Shown in pieces: positions 45,412 through 53,750 of a stretch of DNA of 64,000 nt (position 1 is the stretch's first letter; each line of letters begins with the position of its first letter). The stretch is from Methylobacterium organophilum (GTDB taxonomy: Bacteria; Pseudomonadota; Alphaproteobacteria; Rhizobiales; Beijerinckiaceae), in NCBI RefSeq assembly GCF_022179465.1, contig NZ_BPQV01000005.1, positions 248,001-312,000 on the forward strand, given 5' to 3'. The position numbers were made by a program, and so were the translations under genes. The notes under the pieces were generated by a model. The model was not told the origin of the DNA and ran no database searches. It worked only from the letters and a program-made list of their open reading frames with translations.

Positions 45412-45672
45412 ATGACGACCCGGGAGCCGACACTCGACGCCTTCCGCGTCCTCCTGATCGCGGATCCGCCCTCCCCCCTGGCCGCCTTCGACGCGGCCCT
45501 CTGGAGCTACCTGGCTCCCATCGAGGGCCTCACCGCCCAGATGCAGGCCCTCGACGTGCTGGAGCGCGCCGTCGCGGGCGGCTTGGCCCGCGGCGCGCGC
45601 GCCTCGTCCCTGCCCCTCCTGCTCGCGGCCCTCGGCCGCCACCGGGCCAGGCTGTCCGAGCCCTCCGCCTGA
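45412..45672 (+). CDS. Hypothetical protein, 86 residues
   Basis: A small, mainly helical protein (FDAALWSYLAPIEGLTAQMQ then LPLLLAALGRHRARLSE) with no signal peptide. It lies 16 bp after the 36-residue ORF and so is likely cotranscribed with the SDR gene. Function unknown. Confidence 0.6.
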   Translation: MTTREPTLDAFRVLLIADPPSPLAAFDAALWSYLAPIEGLTAQMQALDVLERAVAGGLARGARASSLPLLLAALGRHRARLSEPSA

Positions 45673-45884
45673 CCGGAGGCCCCGTGCCGCCGCGGGACCG
45701 GAACCGGCAGCGCCGTTAAGAATTCGGAAACCATACCGCGCAAAGCGCCGCGCCGGGGGTGTGGGCAGGTGTGAGCAACGGTGAGGAAACGCACCGCAGA
45801 ATCCCGCCCGTTCCGGTTAAGGACTATTAACGTTTGAGGTGGCGCGAAGGCGCCGACCGGCCCGAACCCAGCAGCAGTACGACG

Positions 45885-45974
45885 ATGAGCGACCGGATCG
45901 AAGACCTGAAGTTCCTGATGACCATGATGGTCGTGACCCTGGGCGGCAGCGCCCTGGCGGCCCTCGTCGGCTGA
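45885..45974 (+). CDS. 29-residue membrane peptide
   Basis: MSDRIEDLKFLMTMMVVTLG, then an Ala/Gly/Leu helix ending ALVG. A polar N terminus and one hydrophobic helix fit a bitopic membrane micropeptide. It is flanked by a TTAA-N6-TTAA element upstream and an intrinsic terminator 7 bp downstream, so a discrete short transcript is plausible. The Shine-Dalgarno is weak. Confidence 0.45.
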   Translation: MSDRIEDLKFLMTMMVVTLGGSALAALVG

Positions 45975-45981
45975 GGCGCAA

Positions 45982-46010
45982 GCCCGCTCCGAGACCGAGC
46001 GGGCGGCTTT
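45982..46010 (+). terminator. Hairpin terminator after the 29-residue ORF
   Basis: Stem gcccgctc / gagcgggc with a 7-base loop, followed by ggcttt. Confidence 0.6.
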
Positions 46011-46160
46011 CCGGGAGGGCAGGCCATCGGCGAGGGCCGGTGGGGCATCCCGGTGACAGCGCCGGCGGCGAGAATCGCCTAAATCCTTCGGATGAGAACG
46101 GGTGGGGAACGTCGGCGGGTGCCGGCGGCGGCCCTCCGTGCCGGTCCGAGGAGGGGAGCC

Positions 46161-46556
46161 ATGCGAGTGGGATGCGCGTCCGTAGCCTTGGCCCTGCCGC
46201 TGGCCCTCGGGCCGCTCCCGGCCCTGGCGGCTCCGGCGGAAAGCACCCCGGAAACCGGCGTCCCGGCGAGCCCTGACCTGGAGAGCCTGCGCCGGCAATG
46301 GCATCGATGCGTGCGCCAGGCCTATTCCGGCCAGCCCGTCAGCGTGCCCAAGCAGGCGGCGCAGAACGCGGCGCTCGCCGAATGCAAGCCGGCCGAGGAC
46401 GCCTATGTCGCCGGCGTTCTCGCGGCCCAGGGCAGCGAGGGCGCCAGCGCCCATGACGGCCATAGCCTGACGAGCCGCGCCCGGGCCTGGATGGCCTCGG
46501 TGGCCGCCTATGTCGTCGATCCCGTGACCGCCTGGCTCGGCGGCCTCACCCGCTGA
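46161..46556 (+). CDS. Exported hypothetical protein
   Basis: A 131-residue protein. GAGGAGGGGAG precedes the ATG, and a signal peptide (VALALPLALGPLPALAAPA) follows. The mature part has a Cys pair (WHRCVRQAY and AECKPAEDAYV) and a hydrophobic C-terminal segment (AWMASVAAYVVDPVTAWLGG). No family is recognised. It lies 20 bp upstream of cobF. Confidence 0.65.
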   Translation: MRVGCASVALALPLALGPLPALAAPAESTPETGVPASPDLESLRRQWHRCVRQAYSGQPVSVPKQAAQNAALAECKPAEDAYVAGVLAAQGSEGASAHDGHSLTSRARAWMASVAAYVVDPVTAWLGGLTR

Positions 46557-46576
46557 CGCCTCGATCCCGAAGCTCC

Positions 46577-47332
46577 GTGCGCAAACTCCTCGTCATCGGC
46601 ATCGGCACGGGCAACCCCGCGCATCTCACCGTCCAGGCGGTCGAGGCCCTGCGCAGCCTCGACGCCGTGTTCGTCCTCGACAAGGGCGGCTCGAAGAGCG
46701 CGCTCACCCGGATCCGCCAGGAGATCTGCGACCGCTACATGGGCGAGCGGCCCTACCGCTTCGTCGCCGCCCCCGATCCCGAGCGCGACCGCGCCCCCGC
46801 CGATTACGGCACGGCGGTCGCGGACTGGCACGCCGCCCGGGCCGTCCTGCTCGAGGACCTGATCGCCCAGAACCTGCCCGAGGGCGGGACCGGCGGCTTC
46901 CTCGTCTGGGGCGACCCCTCCCTCTACGACAGCACGCTGCGCATCATCGACCGCATCGCCGTCCGGGGCCGGCTGCCCTTCACCCATGCGGTGATCCCGG
47001 GGATCAGCAGCGTGCAGGCCCTCTGCGCGAGCCACCGCATCGCCCTCAACCGCATCGGCGAGCCGGTCCATGTCACCACCGGCCGGCGCCTCGCGGAGGG
47101 GCTGCCGGAGCCCCTCGACACCACCGTGGTCATGCTCGACGGCGACCCCGCCCTCGACCGACTCGACCCGGACCTCACCATCCATTGGGGCGCCTATCTC
47201 GGCACGCCCGACGAGATCGTGGTGGCCGGCCGGATCGGCGACGTGGCGCCGGAGATCCTGCGGCGGCGGGCCGAGGCGCGGGCGCGCCACGGCTGGATCA
47301 TGGACACCTACCTGCTGCGCCGGCCGCGCTAG
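46577..47332 (+). CDS. cobF: Precorrin-6A synthase (deacetylating)
   Basis: A 251-residue SAM-dependent methyltransferase of the aerobic cobalamin route. It methylates C-1 of precorrin-5 and releases the acetyl group. Family marks are LLVIGIGTGNPAHLTVQAVE, VFVLDKGGSKSALT, GGFLVWGDPSLYDSTL and PGISSVQALCASHRIAL. It starts with GTG. Other cob genes are not in the window, so cobF stands apart from any cob cluster here. Confidence 0.93.
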   Translation: MRKLLVIGIGTGNPAHLTVQAVEALRSLDAVFVLDKGGSKSALTRIRQEICDRYMGERPYRFVAAPDPERDRAPADYGTAVADWHAARAVLLEDLIAQNLPEGGTGGFLVWGDPSLYDSTLRIIDRIAVRGRLPFTHAVIPGISSVQALCASHRIALNRIGEPVHVTTGRRLAEGLPEPLDTTVVMLDGDPALDRLDPDLTIHWGAYLGTPDEIVVAGRIGDVAPEILRRRAEARARHGWIMDTYLLRRPR

Positions 47333-47387
47333 GCGGCACGGAGCCGGCGGGCAGGGTGCGACAAATCGGCCCGGCCGCGGGAGGCCC

Positions 47388-47416
47388 TTGCCTGTTCGCC
47401 CTTCCGTACGAATAAT
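47388..47416 (+). promoter_or_regulatory. Predicted promoter upstream of the ClpP-like gene
   Basis: TTGCCT and AATAAT separated by exactly 17 bp in an otherwise GC-rich interval. The next start codon is about 155 bp downstream at 47572. Confidence 0.35.
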
Positions 47417-47571
47417 CCTTTCTATCGGACGATCGGCGACCGCACGAGTCCGTCTCCCGCCCGGAATCGGCCTCGGAAAGGCCCTGGCAGAGCCCTTGCT
47501 TGGCCGGCTCCATACGGGACACTGAGCCGCGGACGAACAAGGTCGCGCTACGTCCCGAAGGGGCTGACACC

Positions 47572-48876
47572 ATGACACGAGCGGCGCGGAACGCGTTGCG
47601 CGGATTGAGCCTTCTGGCCGGTGGCCTGTGCTGTGCCCTGGGCATGACCGGCTTGGCGCCGGCCGGGCTCGGGCCGCCGCCGGAGCCGGTTCCGGCCCTC
47701 GCGGCGCCCCCCGCCCGCGGCCTCGCCTTCCGGCCGGAGACTTTGCCCGGCCCCGAGCCCGAAGCCGCCCCCGCCCGTGTCGCCCTCGGCCCCGGCGGCC
47801 ACGACATCCGGCTCTCCGGCGAATTGGGGGAGGGGACGGCGGACCGGCTCGCCCGGCTCCTCGCCGCGCATTCGGGGGTGGAGCGCATCCATCTCACCAG
47901 CGAGGGCGGCCTCGTCGACGAGGGCAACGCGCTCGGGGAGCTGATCGCGGCCCACCGCCTCGTGACCTACGTGCCGGATTACTGCGTCTCCGCCTGCACC
48001 CTCGCCTTCGTGCGCGGCCGCGAGCGGCTGATCGTGGCGAGCGCCCGGCTCGGCTTCCACGCGCCCTACGAGACGGGGCCGCTCGGGCTCGACATCCAGG
48101 CCGATTCGGGGCCGGAGCGGGCGGCCTATCTCGCGGCGGGGGTGACGGCGGATTTCGCCGACACCGCCCTGGCGGTCGCCTCCGGCGATCTCTGGATCCC
48201 GGATCCGGCCCGGCTGATGCGCGGCAACGTCGCCACCGGCGTGGTCGGGACCGACCGCTTCCCGGATTCGAGCCTCGACGACGGGCCGGACCTCGCCCAT
48301 GCCCGCGCCGCCGCCCTGCGCAACGTGCCGCTCCTCTCCGCCTTCGAGGGGAGGGCGCCGCAGGTGATCGATGCGGTCGCGGTCCGGGCGCTCGGCGCCT
48401 ATCTCGAGGGCCGATCGGAGGACGCGGTCCTCGCGGGGATGCAGCGGGACGCCGCCCGGGCGGCGGCGCGAGCGCTGCACGGCGCCTCCGACGAGACCCT
48501 GCTCGCCCTCGGGCGCCTCCTGGTGCGGGCGATGGAGCGGGCCGGCCCGAGCCACCCGCAGACCTGCGTCCGCCTCGCGGAAACGGGGGACCTCGTCCTC
48601 GCGCAGCGGATGCTGACGGGCGAGGCCGAGGCGCGGGATCTCGTCCGGCAGGCCCTCGACGACGCCGTCCTGCCCGTGACGATCGAGGTGGAGGACACGG
48701 AGGCGGCCCGGCTCGAAGCGGCGGCGACGATTCCCGATCCGGCCTCCGCCTGCGCGCTCCAGCATCGCCGCTACCTGCGGGCCCTGAGCCTGCCCTTGCC
48801 CGAGGCGGCCACGGCCCTGCGCCGGCTGATCGCCCCCGGGAAGCGGCCGGCCCTGGAGGCGACGGCCCGCCCCTGA
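47572..48876 (+). CDS. Exported ClpP/crotonase-fold protein (COG3904-like)
   Basis: A 434-residue protein with a hydrophobic N-terminal signal segment. It then has a ClpP-like core (about 70-250): DIRLSGELGEGTADRL, HLTSEGGLVDEGNALGELI, the candidate nucleophile Ser140 in DYCVSACTLAFVRG, and His163 in ARLGFHAPY. Cys138 and Cys142 flank the Ser and may form a disulfide. The remaining ~180 residues are helical and unassigned. It is likely a periplasmic protease or a peptidase-like binding protein; activity is inferred from the motif only. Confidence 0.7.
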   Translation: MTRAARNALRGLSLLAGGLCCALGMTGLAPAGLGPPPEPVPALAAPPARGLAFRPETLPGPEPEAAPARVALGPGGHDIRLSGELGEGTADRLARLLAAHSGVERIHLTSEGGLVDEGNALGELIAAHRLVTYVPDYCVSACTLAFVRGRERLIVASARLGFHAPYETGPLGLDIQADSGPERAAYLAAGVTADFADTALAVASGDLWIPDPARLMRGNVATGVVGTDRFPDSSLDDGPDLAHARAAALRNVPLLSAFEGRAPQVIDAVAVRALGAYLEGRSEDAVLAGMQRDAARAAARALHGASDETLLALGRLLVRAMERAGPSHPQTCVRLAETGDLVLAQRMLTGEAEARDLVRQALDDAVLPVTIEVEDTEAARLEAAATIPDPASACALQHRRYLRALSLPLPEAATALRRLIAPGKRPALEATARP

Positions 48877-48886
48877 GCCGACCGGC

Positions 48887-49432
48887 TCAGTGGGACTGGC
48901 TGCCCTCCGGCGGCTGCAACCGCCGCGCGAGTTCGAAACCGATCTCCAGCGCCACCGCATCGACGAGGCGGGCGAGGGGCGGATTGGGCAGGCCCTCGAC
49001 CAGCCCCTTCATCGCCACCACGTGGTCGGCGAGGCGGTTGACCCGGCGCTGCGCCTCCCGGGCCGCGCTGCCGCGGACCATGCGCTCCTCCGTGAGGTCG
49101 AAGGCGAGGCCGGTGGCGCGGTCGTGCTCGCCCCGCCCCATCAGCCGCAGCCAGCGCCGCCCCTCCGGACCGCCGCGGGTGCGGAACTCGACCTCGAAGG
49201 GCTCCCTGCCCTGCCGGGCCGCGAGCAGCACGCTCTCGACCCGCGTGCCTTCCTCGATCCGGGCGAGAAAGGCGGCGAGCGGCACGCCCGCCGTGGCGTC
49301 TTCCTCGAGCCCCAGCAGCCGGGTCAGCGCCTGGGCCGCGGCGAAGCGGTCGCAGGCCGCCTGGTGTGACCAGGGGCCGAGACAGGCCGACCGGGCGAGG
49401 GCATCTTCGAGATCGGGGTGAAGGGCCGACAT
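48887..49432 (-). CDS. Single PAS-domain protein
   Basis: A 181-residue soluble protein. The central PAS fold (FAAAQALTRLLGLEEDATAG, FEVEFRTRGGPEGRRWLRLMG, GLAFDLTEERMV) ends in a helical segment (VNRLADHVVAMKGLVEGLPN), reminiscent of a dimerisation helix. There is no output domain, so it may act by protein contact. The ATG at 49432 is preceded by GGAG. It is divergent from the parA-type gene. Confidence 0.7.
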   Translation of the reverse strand: MSALHPDLEDALARSACLGPWSHQAACDRFAAAQALTRLLGLEEDATAGVPLAAFLARIEEGTRVESVLLAARQGREPFEVEFRTRGGPEGRRWLRLMGRGEHDRATGLAFDLTEERMVRGSAAREAQRRVNRLADHVVAMKGLVEGLPNPPLARLVDAVALEIGFELARRLQPPEGSQSH

Positions 49433-49804
49433 GGGGCTCCGGGCTACGGGCGGGCGACCCACGACCCGGAAGGCGTCCCGCCCCGGCTATTCGCCGCTCA
49501 GAGACAAACCTCAGGTTAAGGCGTTGGTGCCCGGATTTTGCAATTCCGGGAGCCTACAGTCCTTATCATACATCAGTAAAGCGAAGATCGAAGCGGCAAC
49601 GCAGATTCAATTTCAAGTTAAATTTGCGCGCACGGAAGCGGTGCCGCCCCACCGGCGGGCGCCCCCGCCGGATGCACTTTAACCAACGGTTAACCCTGTT
49701 TGGCGATCAGGGGATCAGGCGATCCCGGTGTCACAGGACGGGCGCCCGCGCTCAGAGCGCCCGGACGACAAGAGCCCGCCTGGACCGAAAGGGAGCGCCC
49801 GATC
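49433..49804. other. 372-bp AT-rich divergent intergenic region
   Basis: No gene is supported. The stretch 49,540-49,700 is strikingly AT-rich for this genome and contains a CtrA-like box. It would serve the PAS gene (leftward) and the ParA/RHH pair (rightward). Confidence 0.6.
49679..49693 (+). promoter_or_regulatory. CtrA-like box (TTAA-N7-TTAA)
   Basis: ttaaccaacggttaa, followed by c, matches the alphaproteobacterial CtrA consensus TTAA-N7-TTAAC exactly. It also forms an inverted repeat TTAACC-AAC-GGTTAA. It lies about 112 bp before the ParA-type start, so cell-cycle control is possible. Confidence 0.5.
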
Positions 49805-50443
49805 ATGAAAGCCATCACGTTCGTCACCCAGAAGGGAGGCAGCGGGAAGAGCACGCTGTGCATCTCGCTGGCCGTCGCGGCGCAGGAAGCCGGACACAGC
49901 GTCTGCATCCTGGAGATGGACCGGCAGGCCACGATCTCGGACTGGCTCGACCACCGCACGGCGGAGGGCCCCGAGGTGGCGCAGATCGACGCCACGCAGA
50001 TGGAGCTCGTGATGGAGCGCCTGCGCGATTCGGCCTACGACTACGTCTTCATCGACACCCCCGGCGTCGATTCCCCCGGCACCCTGGCGGCGATCCGCGC
50101 GGCCGATCTCTGCATCATCCCCTGCCGGCCCACCCCCGCCGATCTGCGCGCCTTCAAGCCGACGCTGGCGGCGGTCTACCGCTTGGAGAAGAAGTTCGCC
50201 TTCGTGCTGAACCAGACCCCGCCCCGCTCCTACCGCATCCGCGACGCGGCGGACGGCCTCGCGGTGCTCGGCATCCTGCCCGACGTGAACATCGTGGCCC
50301 GCACCGACCACCAGGACGCCATCGGCGTCGGCCAGGGCGTGACCGAGTTCAACCCGAAGGGTCAGGCCGCCGACGAAGTGCGCCGGCTCTGGGGCTGGAT
50401 CGAGCGGCGCATGCAGGTGAGCCGTCATGTCAAAGCCGCCTAA
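49805..50443 (+). CDS. Orphan ParA/MinD-family ATPase
   Basis: A 212-residue ParA-family protein with the deviant Walker A motif in TQKGGSGKSTL (Lys10 to Thr17), LEMDRQATISDWLD and Walker B YVFIDTPGVDSPGT. It is short, with no N-terminal DNA-binding domain, as in ParA-like ATPases that position chromosomes, polar factors or other cargo. It is not next to parB, gidB or a replication gene. Its partner is the RHH protein whose gene overlaps its end by 17 bp. Confidence 0.85.
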   Translation: MKAITFVTQKGGSGKSTLCISLAVAAQEAGHSVCILEMDRQATISDWLDHRTAEGPEVAQIDATQMELVMERLRDSAYDYVFIDTPGVDSPGTLAAIRAADLCIIPCRPTPADLRAFKPTLAAVYRLEKKFAFVLNQTPPRSYRIRDAADGLAVLGILPDVNIVARTDHQDAIGVGQGVTEFNPKGQAADEVRRLWGWIERRMQVSRHVKAA

Positions 50444-50732
50444 GCTCAACCTCGCCTCCATCGTGGCGGCGGCGAGCCCGGCGCGGGGACAGAAGACGGC
50501 GGAGATCGTCTCCCTCGACCGCGCCCCGCCCCAGCGCCCGGCCCCCGCCACATTGAAGCAGCGGGCGCGGCAGATGTCGGTCTATCTGGAGCCGCCGGTC
50601 CACGACCAGCTGCGCGACCTCGCCCATGTCGAGCGCACCAAGATGCACAGCCTGATGCTCGAGGCACTCGACCTGCTGTTCCGCCAGCGCGGCGCCCGCT
50701 CGATCGAGCAGGTCATGGCGGATCGCCGCTGA
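50427..50732 (+). CDS. Ribbon-helix-helix partner of the orphan ParA
   Basis: A 101-residue protein with a basic, disordered N terminus and a C-terminal RHH-type segment (QMSVYLEPPVHDQLRDLAHV, then MHSLMLEALDLLFRQRG). The start inside the parA-type gene (AGGTGA upstream) implies translational coupling. The arrangement parallels plasmid ParA with small RHH centromere-binding proteins, but here it is chromosomal and free of plasmid genes. A hairpin terminator follows. Confidence 0.75.
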   Translation: MSKPPKLNLASIVAAASPARGQKTAEIVSLDRAPPQRPAPATLKQRARQMSVYLEPPVHDQLRDLAHVERTKMHSLMLEALDLLFRQRGARSIEQVMADRR

Positions 50733-51033
50733 GGGCGGCCGGAACGCGAAGACGCCCGCTGTCCGAGGGGCTTGAGGACGGATCCTGATCCGCCGCCTCA
50801 GGCCCCTTTCCCCGTGCGGCCTCGCCGGGCGCCCGTCCGCCGGCGCGCAAGCCCCCGGCCCCGCAGGAAGATTGTTGTGCGCAAACGAATCCGTTCAGCT
50901 TTCCTTTACGGCGTTCGGACGATTTTGGGCGGGGGAGGCGGCTGCCGCCGGCTTCCCGTGTGACGGCCCCGCACCGGCGCTCCCCGCGCTGCGGGTGCCC
51001 GTGTGGCGTGACGGGGAGCCCGGGCGTGTCCTC
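50733..51033. other. 301-bp intergenic region before rlpA
   Basis: It holds the terminator at 50767-50809 and, on its right side, an AT-richer patch near 50,870-50,925 (attgttgtgcgcaaacg, tttcctttacggcg) where the rlpA promoter probably lies. No gene is seen. Confidence 0.55.
50767..50809 (+). terminator. Long hairpin terminator after the RHH gene
   Basis: An outer stem ggggcttgagg / cctcaggcccc (one G-U pair) encloses an inner stem cggatc / gatccg. TTT follows. Confidence 0.7.
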
Positions 51034-52377
51034 ATGGCGGGTGTCGAGAAGACCGGAAAGGGTCCCTTCCCGTATGCGTCGGCCCTGCCGCCGTTCGGCG
51101 CGCCCTTCTGGAAGCTCCTCGGCGTCTGCGCGGTGGCGCTGACGACCGCCAATTGCAGCACCAATCCGCAGAAGCTCGCCGGCGCCTCCGGGGGCAACGG
51201 CATCGATCCGAAATACGGCGTGCGCGCCAGCCGGCGCCTCTACAACGAGGGCGACGTGATCCCGAAGGGCGGCGGCCGCCGCTTCTCCGGCAAGCCCTAC
51301 GTGGTGGCGGGCAAGACCTACGTCCCGCGGGAGGAGGCCCGGGGCTATGTGCGCCAGGGCTTGGCCTCCTGGTACGGCAGCGCCTTCCACGGCCGCATGA
51401 CCGCCAACGGCGAGGTGTTCGACCGCCACTCGATCGCGGCGGCCCATCCGACCCTGCCGCTGCCGAGCTATGCCCGGGTGACCAATCTCGACAACGGCTA
51501 CTCGATGGTGGTCCGCGTCAACGACCGCGGCCCCTACCATGCCGGCCGCGTCATGGACGTGTCGGAGGAGGCGGCCCGCGCCCTCGATTTCCACCGCCGC
51601 GGCACCGCCCATGTGCGGGTCGAATATGTCGGCAAGGCCTCCACCGCCGGCAGCGACGACCGCCGGCTGCTCGCGACGCTCCGCACGGACGGCCGCCCGG
51701 CCGGCATCAGCACTCCGGTCATGATGGCCGATCTCGGCCCCGACACGGATCCCGACGTCGAGCGCTTCACCCGGCCGGAAGCCGCGCCCCTCGCCTTCAA
51801 GCCGAAGGACGAGGAGGCCCGGGAGACCGGAACGGCCGAAGCGCCCGAGCCCGCCCCGGCCCCGCGCCCGGCCCGGCCCGCCCCGGTCATGGTCGCGAGC
51901 GCGGCGAGCGTCGCCGTGCCGGCGGCCCTGCAGCCGACCGCGCGCCGCGCCGCGCCGTTCCGCCCCGCCCCCGTCGTGGCCGGCACGGCCCCGCGCGCCA
52001 CCTTCGCGGCGGCGCAAGGGCCGGCCCGCAGCCAGCACGCCCAGGCCGCGCCGCTCAGCCTCGCCCCCGCTCCGCTCAAGCTCGCCGCCGCGCCCGCCGG
52101 CCGGGCGCCGATGGCGATCCACGGTTCGGGCCCGAAGGGCGCGCCGGCGATCCGCAACGCCGCCCTGGCGCCCGGCAAGGCCGCGGCCGCGCCCCGCATG
52201 GCGGCCCTCTCCGCCCCCGGTCCGGGCAAGGCCAAGCCGGCGGTGATGCCGGCCGCCGCCCAGGCCGCCATGGCCAAGCTCGCCGCCGCCTCGGCGCCGA
52301 AGGGCAAGGCCCCCGCGATGGCCGACACGAAGGCCGGCGCCAAGGGCAAGCGCTCGCGGATCGCGGGCGTCTACTGA
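51034..52377 (+). CDS. rlpA: RlpA-type septal ring lytic transglycosylase (lipoprotein)
   Basis: A 447-residue lipoprotein with lipobox TANC (Cys41). The double-psi beta-barrel ([20 protein letters not shown], then [20 protein letters not shown]) is followed by about 230 residues of Ala/Pro/Lys-rich low complexity. RlpA binds and cleaves glycan strands lacking stem peptides at the septum. The usual C-terminal SPOR domain is not evident, so septal targeting may differ. The frame is open upstream to 50872; the ATG at 51034 gives a sensible signal sequence. Confidence 0.85.
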   Translation: MAGVEKTGKGPFPYASALPPFGAPFWKLLGVCAVALTTANCSTNPQKLAGASGGNGIDPKYGVRASRRLYNEGDVIPKGGGRRFSGKPYVVAGKTYVPREEARGYVRQGLASWYGSAFHGRMTANGEVFDRHSIAAAHPTLPLPSYARVTNLDNGYSMVVRVNDRGPYHAGRVMDVSEEAARALDFHRRGTAHVRVEYVGKASTAGSDDRRLLATLRTDGRPAGISTPVMMADLGPDTDPDVERFTRPEAAPLAFKPKDEEARETGTAEAPEPAPAPRPARPAPVMVASAASVAVPAALQPTARRAAPFRPAPVVAGTAPRATFAAAQGPARSQHAQAAPLSLAPAPLKLAAAPAGRAPMAIHGSGPKGAPAIRNAALAPGKAAAAPRMAALSAPGPGKAKPAVMPAAAQAAMAKLAAASAPKGKAPAMADTKAGAKGKRSRIAGVY

Positions 52378-52463
52378 CGGGAGGGGCGCCCCGGCCTTGT
52401 GATGCCGGGAGCGATGCGGCAAAGCGGGCCGGCCGACTTTCGAAGACGCCGCCCGAGCCCCCC

Positions 52464-53750
52464 ATGCACGACATCCGCGCCATCCGCGAGAACCCGCAAG
52501 GCTTCGACCACGACCTCGCACGCCGCGGGCTGGCGCCGCTCTCCGCCGAGCTGCTCGCCCTGGACGATGCCCGCAAGAACGCCGTTTCGGCCGCGCAGGC
52601 CAACCAGGAGCGCCGCAACGCCCTGGCCAAGGAGATCGGCGGCGCCAAGAAGGCGAAGGACGAGGCCCGCGCCGCCGAACTGATGGCCGAGGTCGCCCGG
52701 CTGAAGGAGGAAGGGCCGGCCCTCGACGCGGCGCAGGCGGAGGCCGCCAAGGCCCTGGACGAGCGCCTCGCCGCGATTCCCAACCGGCCGAAGGCCGAGG
52801 TGCCGGAAGGCGCCGACGAGCACGGCAATGTCGAGTATCGCCGCTTCGACTCCGCGCGCAGCCGCCTCGCCGAGGGCCGCCAGCATTTCGAGCTCGGCGA
52901 GGCCACCGGCCTGATGGATTTCGAGGCGGCGGCCAAGCTCTCCGGCGCGCGCTTCGTGGTGCTCAAAGGTCAGCTCGCCCGGCTGGAGCGGGCGCTCGGC
53001 CAGTTCATGGTCGACCTGCACACGCAGGAGCACGGCTATCTGGAGGTCGCGCCGCCGATCCTCGTGCGCGACGAGGCGATGTTCGGCACGGCGCAGCTGC
53101 CGAAGTTCCGTGACGACCAGTTCGCCGCCGGCGACGGCTTCTGGCTCGTCCCCACCGCCGAGGTGCCGCTGACCAACCTCGTGCGGGAGAGCATCCTCTC
53201 GGAGGACCAGCTCCCCCTGCGCTTCACCGCGCTCACGCCCTGCTTCCGGGCCGAGGCCGGGGCGGCGGGACGCGACACCCGCGGCATGCTGCGCCAGCAC
53301 CAGTTCAACAAGGTCGAGCTGGTCTCGATCACCGCCCCCGAAAAATCGGACGAGGAGCACGAGCGCATGCTCGCCTGCGCCGAGGCGGTGCTGAAGAAGC
53401 TCGACCTGACTTACCGGGTGATGACGCTCTGCACCGGCGACATGGGCTTCGCCAGCCAGAAGACCTACGACATCGAGGTCTGGGTGCCCGGCCAGCAGAC
53501 CTACCGCGAGATCTCCTCCTGCTCCGTCTGCGGCGACTTCCAGGCGCGGCGGATGAACGCGCGCTACCGGCCGAAGGACGGCAAGGGCGTTTCCTACGTG
53601 CACACCCTCAACGGGTCGGGCGTGGCCGTGGGCCGCGCCCTGATCGCGGTGATGGAGAACTACCAGAACCCGGACGGCAGCGTCACGATCCCGTCCGTGC
53701 TCCAGCCCTATATGGGCGGCCTCAACCGGATCGAGGGACCGAACTCCTGA
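52464..53750 (+). CDS. serS: Seryl-tRNA synthetase
   Basis: A 428-residue class II synthetase that charges tRNA-Ser. An N-terminal coiled-coil arm (about 30-110) is followed by a catalytic domain with motif 2 [20 protein letters not shown] and motif 3 [18 protein letters not shown]. The TGA overlaps the surE ATG by one base (TGATG). The ATG at 52464 begins [11 protein letters not shown], typical for SerRS. Confidence 0.97.
   Translation: MHDIRAIRENPQGFDHDLARRGLAPLSAELLALDDARKNAVSAAQANQERRNALAKEIGGAKKAKDEARAAELMAEVARLKEEGPALDAAQAEAAKALDERLAAIPNRPKAEVPEGADEHGNVEYRRFDSARSRLAEGRQHFELGEATGLMDFEAAAKLSGARFVVLKGQLARLERALGQFMVDLHTQEHGYLEVAPPILVRDEAMFGTAQLPKFRDDQFAAGDGFWLVPTAEVPLTNLVRESILSEDQLPLRFTALTPCFRAEAGAAGRDTRGMLRQHQFNKVELVSITAPEKSDEEHERMLACAEAVLKKLDLTYRVMTLCTGDMGFASQKTYDIEVWVPGQQTYREISSCSVCGDFQARRMNARYRPKDGKGVSYVHTLNGSGVAVGRALIAVMENYQNPDGSVTIPSVLQPYMGGLNRIEGPNS

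Noticed and set aside
45817-45830. TTAA-N6-TTAA as a CtrA box
   Set aside because: The spacing is 6, not the consensus 7; mentioned only as a possible variant upstream of the 29-residue ORF.
51153-53750. Apparent 865-residue fusion ending in SerRS
   Set aside because: The first 437 codons are an out-of-frame shadow of rlpA. SerRS starts at 52464 with its normal N terminus.
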